Assembly: GCA_002474415.1 (NCBI GenBank)
Contig: DLQV01000004.1
Span: forward strand, 4,118 to 10,157
Length of the DNA: 6,040 nucleotides
From: Lachnospiraceae bacterium UBA7598
GTDB taxonomy: Bacteria > Bacillota > Clostridia > Lachnospirales > Lachnospiraceae
Direction: 5' to 3'
The notes under the pieces were generated by a model. It made no database searches. It was not told the DNA's origin and worked only from the letters and a program-made list of their open reading frames with translations. Both the position numbers and the translations under genes were made by a program. Of the stretch, positions 1-6,040 are shown in pieces (positions within the stretch are counted from its first letter, which is position 1; each line of letters starts with the position of its first letter).

Positions 1-1299
1 GATGCACTGACAAACTATATCACAAAGATTGGATATGATCCGGACGGTTCCACGGATCAGTTTAAGAAGCTGTGGCCGGCAGATCTGCATCTGATCGGAA
101 AAGACATTGTCCGTTTCCATACGATTTACTGGCCAATCTTTTTGATGGCACTGGATCTGCCACTGCCAAAGCAGGTATTTGGTCATCCTTGGCTGCTTCA
201 GGGCGGGGACAAGATGAGCAAGTCCAAGGGAAATGTAATCTATGCAGATGACATGGTGGATCTGTTTGGCGTAGATGCTACGCGTTATTTTGTATTGCAT
301 GAGATGCCATTTGAGAATGATGGTGTGATTACCTGGGATCTGGTTATTGAGCGTTTCAATTCCGACCTGGCAAATATTCTTGGAAATCTGGTAAACCGTA
401 CCGTTTCCATGAGCAATAAATATTTTGGCGGTGTGGTAACATCTACAGGAGTAACCGGCGAAGTGGATGCGGATCTGAAAGCCGTTGTGACAGCAGCCCG
501 TGACCGTATTGCAGAGAAGATGGCAAAACTTCGTGTGGCAGATGCAATTTCCGAAGTATTTGCACTGTTCCGCCGTTGCAATAAATATATTGATGAGACA
601 ACCCCATGGGTACTGGCAAAAGATGAGGCACAGAAAGATCGTCTGGCAGAGGTCCTTTATAATCTGACCGAGTCTATCACAATCGGCGCAAGTCTTCTGC
701 ACCCATTCCTTCCGGAAACCGCAGAAAAAATTGTGGCACAGTTATCAACATCATTGCGTGATTTTGATGAACTGAATCAGTTTGGTCTGTATCCGAACGG
801 AACAAAAGTGACGGAAACTCCGGAGATCCTTTTTGCAAGAATTGACGCAAAAGAGATCCAGCCAAAGGTGGATGCTATTCAGGCAAAGCAGAAGGAAGAG
901 TATGAAAAAGAGCAGAAAGCATTGAATGGCGGAGAGACAGCAGATGAAGCAGTCATTGATATTGATCCGAAAGAAGAGATTACATTTGATGATTTTACGA
1001 AGATGCAGTTCCAGGTAGGAGAGATTCTTTCCTGTGAGGCAGTTGCCAAATCAAAGAAGCTGCTTTGTTCTCAGGTTAAAATCGGAAATACCGTAAAGCA
1101 GATTGTATCCGGTATCCGCAAAGATTACACTCCGGAAGAGATGGTTGGCAAGAAGGTGATGGTTCTTGTGAACTTAAAGCCGGCAAAACTTGCGGGAGTA
1201 TTATCCGAAGGCATGCTGCTGTGTGCTGAGGATGAAAATGGCACCCTTTCTCTGATGACACCGGAGAAACCAATGCCAAGCGGTGCAGAGATCTGTTAA
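1..1299 (+). CDS. metG: Methionyl-tRNA synthetase, 5' end cut by window edge
   Basis: Attaches methionine to tRNA-Met in the cytoplasm, using ATP. The frame is open from base 1, so the gene starts before the window; 432 residues are visible, and clostridial enzymes of this type are usually about 640-660 residues, so roughly a third is missing, including the HIGH ATP-binding motif and the zinc-binding insert. Seen in the sequence (window residue numbers): the DALTNYI signature at 1-7, HLIGKDI at about 30-36, the catalytic KMSKS loop at 71-75 (bases 211-225), then the helical anticodon-binding domain, where the Trp of the TTPW segment (about 203) probably matches the conserved anticodon-reading Trp. 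A charged Lys/Glu-rich linker (about 285-325) leads to a C-terminal Trbp111-type OB-fold tRNA-binding domain (about 331-432), which also dimerises the enzyme in this family. The first ATG inside the frame (145) is not the start. First visible gene of the plus-strand cluster. Confidence 0.97.
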   Translation, partial: DALTNYITKIGYDPDGSTDQFKKLWPADLHLIGKDIVRFHTIYWPIFLMALDLPLPKQVFGHPWLLQGGDKMSKSKGNVIYADDMVDLFGVDATRYFVLHEMPFENDGVITWDLVIERFNSDLANILGNLVNRTVSMSNKYFGGVVTSTGVTGEVDADLKAVVTAARDRIAEKMAKLRVADAISEVFALFRRCNKYIDETTPWVLAKDEAQKDRLAEVLYNLTESITIGASLLHPFLPETAEKIVAQLSTSLRDFDELNQFGLYPNGTKVTETPEILFARIDAKEIQPKVDAIQAKQKEEYEKEQKALNGGETADEAVIDIDPKEEITFDDFTKMQFQVGEILSCEAVAKSKKLLCSQVKIGNTVKQIVSGIRKDYTPEEMVGKKVMVLVNLKPAKLAGVLSEGMLLCAEDENGTLSLMTPEKPMPSGAEIC

Positions 1300-1307
1300 A
1301 CAAGGGC

Positions 1308-1334
1308 GGAGGCATAAAAAATAGGAGGCATAAA
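1308..1334 (+). repeat. 11-bp direct repeat carrying two Shine-Dalgarno-like sequences
   Basis: GGAGGCATAAA occurs at 1308-1318 and again at 1324-1334, 16 bases apart, in the 37-base gap between metG and the Nudix gene. Only the second copy is correctly placed for the ATG at 1337; the first is too far upstream and has no start codon at a suitable distance. It looks like a small local duplication of the ribosome binding site. Any function for the spare copy is speculative. Confidence 0.7.
1323..1328 (+). promoter_or_regulatory. Ribosome binding site of the Nudix gene
   Basis: A perfect AGGAGG lies 8 bases before the ATG at 1337. This fixes the Nudix start and predicts strong translation independent of coupling to metG. 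Confidence 0.85.
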
Positions 1335-1336
1335 TT

Positions 1337-1882
1337 ATGGAAATCCTTGATGTTGTAGATGAAACCGGAGCACCAACCGGTGAAACCGTAGAACGTGCGG
1401 AGGCACACCGGGAAGGTGTGCGGCACCGTACATCACATGTCTGGATTGCCCGCAACAGGGACGGACGGATTCAGCTTTTATTACAGAAGAGATGCATGCA
1501 GAAGGACTCATTTCCGGGCTGCTATGATATTTCCAGTGCCGGACATATACCGGCAGGGGATGACTATATTCCTTCAGCGATTCGGGAGTTGAAAGAAGAA
1601 TTGAATGTGACAGCGCAGGAATCGGATCTGATTTATTGTGGACAGGTGCGTAAGGATGTAGATACGGAATTTCACAGACAGCCATTCCATGATCACCAGA
1701 TTTCAAATGTTTATCTGCTCTGGCTGGATCGTGAAGCGGAGGAATTTGAACTGCAGACCGAAGAAATTGAGAGTGTGCGCTGGATGGATTATGCCCAGGT
1801 GCGGGGCATGGTGGCTTCGGATACCCTTCCGAATTGTATCATCATGGAGGAACTTAATCTGATAGAAAGGCACTTCTTATGA
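1337..1882 (+). CDS. Nudix hydrolase, YfcD / IPP-isomerase-like subfamily
   Basis: Predicted cytoplasmic hydrolase of a nucleoside-diphosphate-linked or other diphosphate metabolite; the substrate cannot be told from sequence. 181 residues, full length for the family. The N-terminus (MEILDVVDETGAPTG) and the HVWI strand at 34-37 are typical of the subfamily that databases often label isopentenyl-diphosphate isomerase. The Nudix box runs from G69 to V91: the catalytic helix RELKEE (83-88) is intact, but the box Glu is Asp (D75) and the late Gly is Asn (N90). Bacterial type-1 IPP isomerase has a catalytic Cys just before the conserved GH; here that residue is Ala (A68), so isomerase activity is unlikely. 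The start is fixed by AGGAGG 8 bases upstream. The stop overlaps the tatD start (ATGA at 1879-1882), which suggests translational coupling. Confidence 0.92.
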   Translation: MEILDVVDETGAPTGETVERAEAHREGVRHRTSHVWIARNRDGRIQLLLQKRCMQKDSFPGCYDISSAGHIPAGDDYIPSAIRELKEELNVTAQESDLIYCGQVRKDVDTEFHRQPFHDHQISNVYLLWLDREAEEFELQTEEIESVRWMDYAQVRGMVASDTLPNCIIMEELNLIERHFL

Positions 1883-2658
1883 TTTTTGAGACACATGCAC
1901 ATTACGATGATGCAAAATTTGATATGGACCGGGAGATGCTGCTTGCGGATTTACCGCAACGCGGCATTTCGCCGGTTATTAATGTAGGGTCTTCCATTGC
2001 GACGACAAAGACAACACTTTCGCTGGCGCAGGAATACCCTTTTCTTTATGCAGCAGTGGGCGTACATCCCAGTGATGTGAATGATTTAAATGAGGATACT
2101 TATGCATGGCTCAAACAGCAGACAACGCTGCAAAAGACAGTTGCCGTGGGAGAGATTGGATTGGATTATTACTGGGACAAAGAGCCGGAAATACAGGCGA
2201 AGCAGAGGTATTGGTTTGTACGGCAACTTGCACTGGCACAACAGGCAGATCTTCCGGTGATCATTCATTCCAGGGATGCCGCGGAAGATACGATGCAGAT
2301 CATGAAAAAGGCCTGTGAGGATGGCATAAAGGGCGTTATCCACTGTTATTCCTATTCACCGGAGATGGCGCAGGAGTATATAAAGATGGGATACTGCATC
2401 GGTGTAGGCGGTGTTGTGACTTTTAAAAATGCAAAAAAGCTGGTAAAAACAGTGGAAACAATTCCTCTTTCGAGTATAGTGCTCGAAACCGACTGCCCGT
2501 ATATGGCGCCGGAACCACACAGGGGAACGCGTAATGATTCACGTAATATTCCGTATGTGATTGCAAAAATTGCGGAAATTAAAGGCATTTCCGAGAAGGA
2601 AGTCGAGCAGGCTACACGGGAAAATGCATTTGCACTGTTTGCAAAAGTGCCACGATAA
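1879..2658 (+). CDS. tatD: TatD-family metal-dependent hydrolase (DNase)
   Basis: Metal-dependent hydrolase of the amidohydrolase-like TIM-barrel fold; characterised TatD relatives are cytoplasmic DNases, including 3'-5' exonucleases. 259 residues, normal length. All expected metal ligands are visible: the HxH pair H6 and H8 (ETHAHYDD), E92 (GEIGLDYYW), H130 (IIHSRD), H155 (GVIHCYS) and D205 (ETDCPY). The Asp usually two residues before the first His is Glu here (E4). The ATG at 1879 overlaps the Nudix stop by four bases and is preceded by AAAGG at 1866-1870 with an 8-base gap. In many Firmicutes tatD lies just after metG and is followed by rnmV and ksgA; here a Nudix gene sits between metG and tatD, and rnmV-ksgA do not follow. 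The symbol is by family only; orthologues are also called yabD or ycfH. Confidence 0.95.
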   Translation: MIFETHAHYDDAKFDMDREMLLADLPQRGISPVINVGSSIATTKTTLSLAQEYPFLYAAVGVHPSDVNDLNEDTYAWLKQQTTLQKTVAVGEIGLDYYWDKEPEIQAKQRYWFVRQLALAQQADLPVIIHSRDAAEDTMQIMKKACEDGIKGVIHCYSYSPEMAQEYIKMGYCIGVGGVVTFKNAKKLVKTVETIPLSSIVLETDCPYMAPEPHRGTRNDSRNIPYVIAKIAEIKGISEKEVEQATRENAFALFAKVPR

Positions 2659-2672
2659 AAGGGAGAGATATC

Positions 2673-2918
2673 ATGGAAGAGTATGAAGTAGTAAGCATTC
2701 CGGTTTCGGACGGGACGGAAAAAGAATTTGCCATCATGGATACCTTTACAGTTGAGGAGAAACACTATATGGCAGTGTCTCTCATTCAGGAGGATGAGAT
2801 TCAGGAGGGCGTATATCTGTATCGTTACAGGGATGAGGAAGATGGCGATGTGGTTGTAGAGCAGATTACGGAACCTGCGGAGTACAAGCGGGTTTCCAAG
2901 GTGTATGAAGCGCGGTAA
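2673..2918 (+). CDS. DUF1292 family small acidic protein
   Basis: 81-residue protein of unknown function resembling the DUF1292 family (YrzB-like), which is widespread in Firmicutes. It is strongly acidic: I count 22 Asp/Glu against 8 Lys/Arg. The visible pattern fits the family: an N-terminal strand region ending in DGTEKEFAIMDTF, a central HYMAVSL strand, the acidic YRYRDEEDGD segment at about 50-59, and a C-terminal AEYKRVSKVYE helix. There is no signal peptide or membrane segment, so it should be cytoplasmic. A GGGAGAG ribosome binding site at 2661-2667 precedes the ATG. It begins 14 bases after tatD and ends 24 bases before the preferred start of the diguanylate cyclase, so it is probably co-transcribed with both. 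In Bacillus subtilis the family member lies near alaS and yrrK, not tatD, so this placement is less usual. No role is known that I can state. Confidence 0.85.
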   Translation: MEEYEVVSIPVSDGTEKEFAIMDTFTVEEKHYMAVSLIQEDEIQEGVYLYRYRDEEDGDVVVEQITEPAEYKRVSKVYEAR

Positions 2919-2928
2919 GGTTGCAAAA

Positions 2929-2934
2929 GAAGGA
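2929..2934 (+). promoter_or_regulatory. Ribosome binding site deciding the start of the sensor cyclase
   Basis: GAAGGA lies 8 bases before the ATG at 2943, a normal spacing. The alternative in-frame ATG at 2934 overlaps this motif and has no other well-placed Shine-Dalgarno sequence (an AAGG at 2917-2920 is 13 bases away). The start at 2943 is therefore preferred; it shortens the protein by three residues and leaves the signal peptide intact. Confidence 0.65.
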
Positions 2935-2942
2935 TGGGAAAG

Positions 2943-5576
2943 ATGAAAAAGTGGAAGAAAAAGCGTGTGGTGGCAGTGCTTTTGATGCTGCTTGTGCTGT
3001 TACAGCTTCCGGCAGGCTTTGGAAGTGTGGCACATGCTGCACAGAAAAACGAAATCAATGGAACGATTTCGGTGGCATCCAATATCTCCCAGCAGGACAT
3101 GCAACAGTACCTGGATGGGTTTAATAAGAAATATCCGGGAATTAAAATTAAATATGAATATTATTCGGATTACGACAATGAGGTGTCGAAACAGCTGCAG
3201 GATGGTTCTTATGCAGATGTTTTGTTTGTACCTGGTTCGGTTTCTTCTGACAAATCCGCGGAATATTTCGAGGAATTAGGTACACGTGCCGAACTTGAAA
3301 AGAAATATAATTATCTGGAAAACAGTAAAATAATAAAAGATAAAATATACGGACTGCCGTCATCGGCATATCTGAATGGAATTTTGTACAACAAAGAAGT
3401 GTTCGATAAAGCCGGAATTACAGAGCCGCCAAAGACGATTGATGATTTCCTGCAGGCACTGCGGGATATCAAGGAGCGTACCGATGCGATTCCGTTTTAC
3501 ACAAACTATGCTGCCGGATGGCCATTGCAGGTATGGGAACAGTATCCTTATATTGAAATGACAGGAGATCCGGATTATCGGGAAAACGGATTTGTCAATG
3601 AAGTGAATCCCTATGGAAAAGGAACTTCGCATTATCAGGTATATAATCTGCTGTATAACATTGTAAAAGAGGGATTGTGTGAGCCGGATCCACAAAAAAG
3701 TGACTGGGATCAATCCAAAGTGATGTTAAACGAAGGAAAAATCGGTTGTATGGCAATCGGTTCCTGGGCGATGAGTCAGGTCAGAAATGCAGGTTCGGAC
3801 GGAAAGAGCGTAGCCTATATGCCGTTTCCGAATGAAGTGGATGGAAAGCAGTATATGACCATCGTGACAGATTACTGTTATGCGATCAACAAAAACAGCG
3901 CAAATAAAGAAGCTGCTCGCTGTTACATTGATTACATGTTAGATGAGTCCGGGTATGCACTGGATCATGAAGTCCTTTCTATTGTAAAAACAGATCCGTT
4001 TCTGGACAGCTATGGGAATATGGACAACGTTGTCTGTCTGAACAACCATGAGGCGAGTGACGAAAATTATAAAAAATGGGTAGCGTTGTCTAAAAATTTA
4101 AATTTGCGGGACAATTATGATGAGATCAAACGGGTTATCGAAGCAGGAGAAGGGAAGCGTAACGAAACCTTTGATGAGATTGCAGATGACTGGAACAAGC
4201 GCTGGGAGTCCGGGCGTACAGAGGATATGATGCCGGATACCGGAGAAAATGTCTCCGTACTCAGCAGTATGATCAATAATACCTATAAAGTTGATTTTTC
4301 CGGAACGGAGAAAACATACTTAAAAGGATTGAAGACGTTACGGATCGGTTATCTGCGAAACATGGCTCCTTATGAATATGAGGAGAAAGGACAGTTTCAG
4401 GGGGTTTCCCGGCAGCTGGCAGATCAGATGGAAAAGGCATTTCATGTAAAAGTGAAGGCACAGGCATATGATAATTCCCAGGCGCTTTTCAAAGCATTGC
4501 GGGATGGAGAGATCGACATGGCGGCGGGAGTCCAGAAAAGCAACGTTTACTCAGATGTTAAATATTCTACCAATTACATGGAATATATGAATGTGCTGGT
4601 AAAAAGTGATACAAAGGGTACGAAGAGTGCATTGCAGGGAACGATGGCACAGGTCAAAGGAGAGGATTATTCCGATTATCAGACGAATGCAAAAGGAATT
4701 TACCGGACCAAAGATTTAGCAGACAGTTTGCAGGCAGTGGAAAATCTGCGGGCAGATTTTACCGTAGCCGATTATTATAGTGTCAATTATTATATACAAC
4801 AGCAGGGATTTACCCATCTGACAACCATCCCGCTGGCGAAGAATGGTAATTTTTGTTTCGCATTTTACAGAGATGTTGATACGAGGCTGATTTCCGTCTG
4901 CAACAAAGTGATTTACAGTATCCCGGATGAAAACATGCAGATGATGTTGAATGACTGTTTGCAGGTGAAGCAGCAGAAGATTACCGTGAAGCGCTTTATC
5001 GAGGCGAATACATTCTCGTGCCTGCTGGCAGTGTGTATTGTTTTTGTAATCATTGTCGTAATCGTCCTGCTTATTATGAGAGACCGTAATCGTTTGGCAA
5101 AGACAGATGCCCTGACAGGATTATATAACCGGTACGGCCTTTCGGAAGAAATGAACCGTATTTATGAAAAGAAGGAACTGCCGCTTTTGTTTGCAATCAT
5201 GGATATTGATAACTTCAAGTCGGTCAATGACACGCTCGGGCATGCCGGGGGTGATGAGGCATTGAAGCTTCTGGCGGATACGATGCGTCTGGTATTTGGA
5301 ACGCATGTCCTGACAGCACGGTTTGGCGGGGATGAATTTGTGCTTTGTATACAGCGTCGGGATCTGGAATCCATACAGGCGCAGCTGGATAAACTGGTTA
5401 AAAACATGTGTCAGACTTTTACATACGGAGACGGGGCAGTGCCTCTTTCCATCAGTCTGGGAGCTGTGTATATGACAAAAGAAATCCCATATGAAAAATT
5501 GTTTAAAGAAGCGGATAGTGTATTGTATGATGTGAAGACGCATGGAAAAAACAGCTTTAAAGTTCAAACGATGTGA
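2943..5576 (+). CDS. Membrane diguanylate cyclase with two tandem solute-binding sensor domains (SBP1-SBP3-TM-GGDEF)
   Basis: Predicted to make cyclic-di-GMP from two GTP in the cytoplasm under control of extracellular ligands. 877 residues from the preferred ATG (880 from the ATG at 2934). Domains: Lys/Arg-rich Sec signal peptide 1-32, likely cleaved after VAHA, with no lipobox Cys; family-1 (sugar/oligosaccharide type) solute-binding domain about 40-430, with the typical GLPSSAYLNGILYNKEVF segment, AIGSWAM at 271-277 and a FDEIADDWNKRW helix; family-3 (amino-acid type) solute-binding domain about 463-675, starting LKTLRIGYLRNMAPYEY; one hydrophobic helix about 691-712 followed by RDRNR; GGDEF domain about 721-875. 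Catalytic features are intact: DIDNFK (D754, K759), ND 762-763, GH 766-767, GGDEF 795-799. The inhibitory RxxD site is absent. The GGDEF domain begins about eight residues after the membrane helix, with no HAMP or PAS domain. No ABC permease or ATPase is adjacent, so a sensor role is more likely than transport. Ligands are unknown. Last gene of the cluster, followed by a terminator. Confidence 0.93.
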   Translation: MKKWKKKRVVAVLLMLLVLLQLPAGFGSVAHAAQKNEINGTISVASNISQQDMQQYLDGFNKKYPGIKIKYEYYSDYDNEVSKQLQDGSYADVLFVPGSVSSDKSAEYFEELGTRAELEKKYNYLENSKIIKDKIYGLPSSAYLNGILYNKEVFDKAGITEPPKTIDDFLQALRDIKERTDAIPFYTNYAAGWPLQVWEQYPYIEMTGDPDYRENGFVNEVNPYGKGTSHYQVYNLLYNIVKEGLCEPDPQKSDWDQSKVMLNEGKIGCMAIGSWAMSQVRNAGSDGKSVAYMPFPNEVDGKQYMTIVTDYCYAINKNSANKEAARCYIDYMLDESGYALDHEVLSIVKTDPFLDSYGNMDNVVCLNNHEASDENYKKWVALSKNLNLRDNYDEIKRVIEAGEGKRNETFDEIADDWNKRWESGRTEDMMPDTGENVSVLSSMINNTYKVDFSGTEKTYLKGLKTLRIGYLRNMAPYEYEEKGQFQGVSRQLADQMEKAFHVKVKAQAYDNSQALFKALRDGEIDMAAGVQKSNVYSDVKYSTNYMEYMNVLVKSDTKGTKSALQGTMAQVKGEDYSDYQTNAKGIYRTKDLADSLQAVENLRADFTVADYYSVNYYIQQQGFTHLTTIPLAKNGNFCFAFYRDVDTRLISVCNKVIYSIPDENMQMMLNDCLQVKQQKITVKRFIEANTFSCLLAVCIVFVIIVVIVLLIMRDRNRLAKTDALTGLYNRYGLSEEMNRIYEKKELPLLFAIMDIDNFKSVNDTLGHAGGDEALKLLADTMRLVFGTHVLTARFGGDEFVLCIQRRDLESIQAQLDKLVKNMCQTFTYGDGAVPLSISLGAVYMTKEIPYEKLFKEADSVLYDVKTHGKNSFKVQTM

Positions 5577-5599
5577 AAAAATGCATAATACAAAACAGG

Positions 5600-5636
5600 A
5601 AATCCCGGAGCATGGGAAACGTCTCCGGGATTTTTT
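5600..5636 (+). terminator. Intrinsic terminator after the sensor cyclase
   Basis: A perfect 11-bp inverted repeat, AAATCCCGGAG at 5600-5610 and its complement at 5623-5633, encloses a 12-base loop and runs into six T at 5631-5636. It lies 24 bases after the plus-strand stop codon and should end the metG-to-cyclase transcript. It also lies just past the stop of the converging minus-strand gene. On that strand the bases after the stem (CCTGTTTTG) are less T-rich, so termination there would be weaker. Confidence 0.92.
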
Positions 5637-5645
5637 ATGAAAAGA

Positions 5646-6040
5646 TTAATTTTTATTTGGAATAAACGGGCTGATTGCTCCGGCGAGCTGTGCGACCGGC
5701 ATGCTCTGCAGCCATACACGTCCCGGTCCGGTGATGACGGTATTAAAGATTCCTTCCCCGCCAAAGAGCATGTTTTTTACACCCGGTACGGTCTGGATAT
5801 CGATGGAACATCCGGCTGTCATTGCTGCAAGGTATCCGGTATCAACGACGATCTGTTGTCCCGGTGCAAGTTCATATTCTTTGATGTGTCCGTCAAATTC
5901 GAGAAAGACTGTGCCGTTTCCGGATAGACGCTGCATGATAAATCCTTCTCCGCCGAAGAGACCGCTGGCAATGCGTTTTTGGAAAAAAACAGACATTTCT
6001 ACACCTGCGGTCGATGCGAGAAATGCACTTTTCTGGGCGA
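5646..6040 (-). CDS. AIM24 / TIGR00266 family protein, 5' end cut by window edge
   Basis: Resembles the AIM24 (DUF124, TIGR00266) family, beta-rich proteins common in bacteria and also known in mitochondria; the bacterial role is not established. The minus-strand frame stays open to base 6040 (upstream residues AQKSAFLASTAGVE), so the Met at 5996 is internal and not the start; about 130 residues are visible, against a usual length of about 220-230. Family hallmarks seen: two copies of LFGGEG (window residues 27-32 and 91-96), the SGNGTVFLEF and TGPGRVWLQS strands after them, and LAPGQQIVVDTGYLAAM between. The two halves look like an internal duplication of about 64 residues. There is no signal peptide or membrane segment in the visible part. 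The gene converges on the sensor cyclase, with 69 bases between the two stop codons, so it belongs to a separate transcript. Confidence 0.9.
   Translation of the reverse strand, partial: AQKSAFLASTAGVEMSVFFQKRIASGLFGGEGFIMQRLSGNGTVFLEFDGHIKEYELAPGQQIVVDTGYLAAMTAGCSIDIQTVPGVKNMLFGGEGIFNTVITGPGRVWLQSMPVAQLAGAISPFIPNKN

Noticed and set aside
1335..1706. 123-codon minus-strand open frame opposite the Nudix gene
   Set aside because: The opposite strand encodes a clear Nudix protein; the composition looks like a shadow frame.
2352..2765. 137-codon minus-strand open frame across the end of tatD and the start of the DUF1292 gene
   Set aside because: It lies opposite two well-supported genes and has no recognisable protein features.
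2854..2888. Possible promoter (TTGTAG and TACAAG) before the cyclase gene
   Set aside because: The boxes are poor matches and 23 bases apart, too far for a housekeeping sigma-factor promoter.
2919..2942. c-di-GMP riboswitch before the cyclase gene
   Set aside because: The gap is only 24 bases, too short for a GEMM-type aptamer, and no conserved core motif is visible in the preceding coding region.
5121..5567. 148-codon minus-strand open frame opposite the GGDEF domain
   Set aside because: It is antisense to a strongly conserved domain, resembles no family I recognise, and has no convincing ribosome binding site.
2943..5576. Cyclase gene as a frameshift or assembly fusion of separate transporter and cyclase genes
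   Set aside because: The frame is continuous, the domain order gives a sensible membrane topology, and there are no internal start signals or leftover transporter genes at the joins.
5637..5927. 96-codon plus-strand open frame after the terminator
   Set aside because: It is antisense to the AIM24-family gene, begins right at the terminator T-tract, and has no ribosome binding site or recognisable domain.

Overview
The window looks like chromosomal DNA of a Gram-positive, anaerobic Clostridia-type bacterium, most likely Lachnospiraceae. This is inferred from the moderate GC content, strong AGGAGG-type ribosome binding sites, a methionyl-tRNA synthetase carrying a C-terminal tRNA-binding (Trbp111-type) domain, a metG-tatD neighbourhood, and a DUF1292 protein. 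Species cannot be named from the sequence alone.

Layout. Positions 1-5576 hold five tightly packed plus-strand genes that look like one transcription unit: the 3' two thirds of metG (cut by the left edge), a Nudix hydrolase, a TatD-family metal-dependent nuclease (start overlaps the Nudix stop by ATGA), a small acidic DUF1292 protein, and a large membrane-anchored diguanylate cyclase. Gaps between genes run from -4 to 37 bases and I see no terminator inside the run. A strong intrinsic terminator at 5600-5636 closes it. Converging from the right on the minus strand is the 3' part of an AIM24/TIGR00266-family gene, cut by the right edge.

How the genes work together. metG, the Nudix gene and tatD are housekeeping functions (tRNA charging, nucleotide or metabolite clean-up, nucleic-acid turnover). 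The last plus-strand gene is the notable one. It encodes a signal peptide, a complete sugar-type (family 1) solute-binding domain, a second amino-acid-type (family 3) solute-binding domain, one transmembrane helix and a cytoplasmic GGDEF domain with intact catalytic motifs, all in one polypeptide. No ABC permease or ATPase lies beside it, so the two binding domains probably act as extracellular sensors that control cyclic-di-GMP synthesis, not as transport components. Its GGDEF domain lacks the usual RxxD inhibitory site, and its second binding domain lacks an arginine where amino-acid binders normally have one.

No mobile elements, CRISPR arrays, tRNA or rRNA genes were seen.
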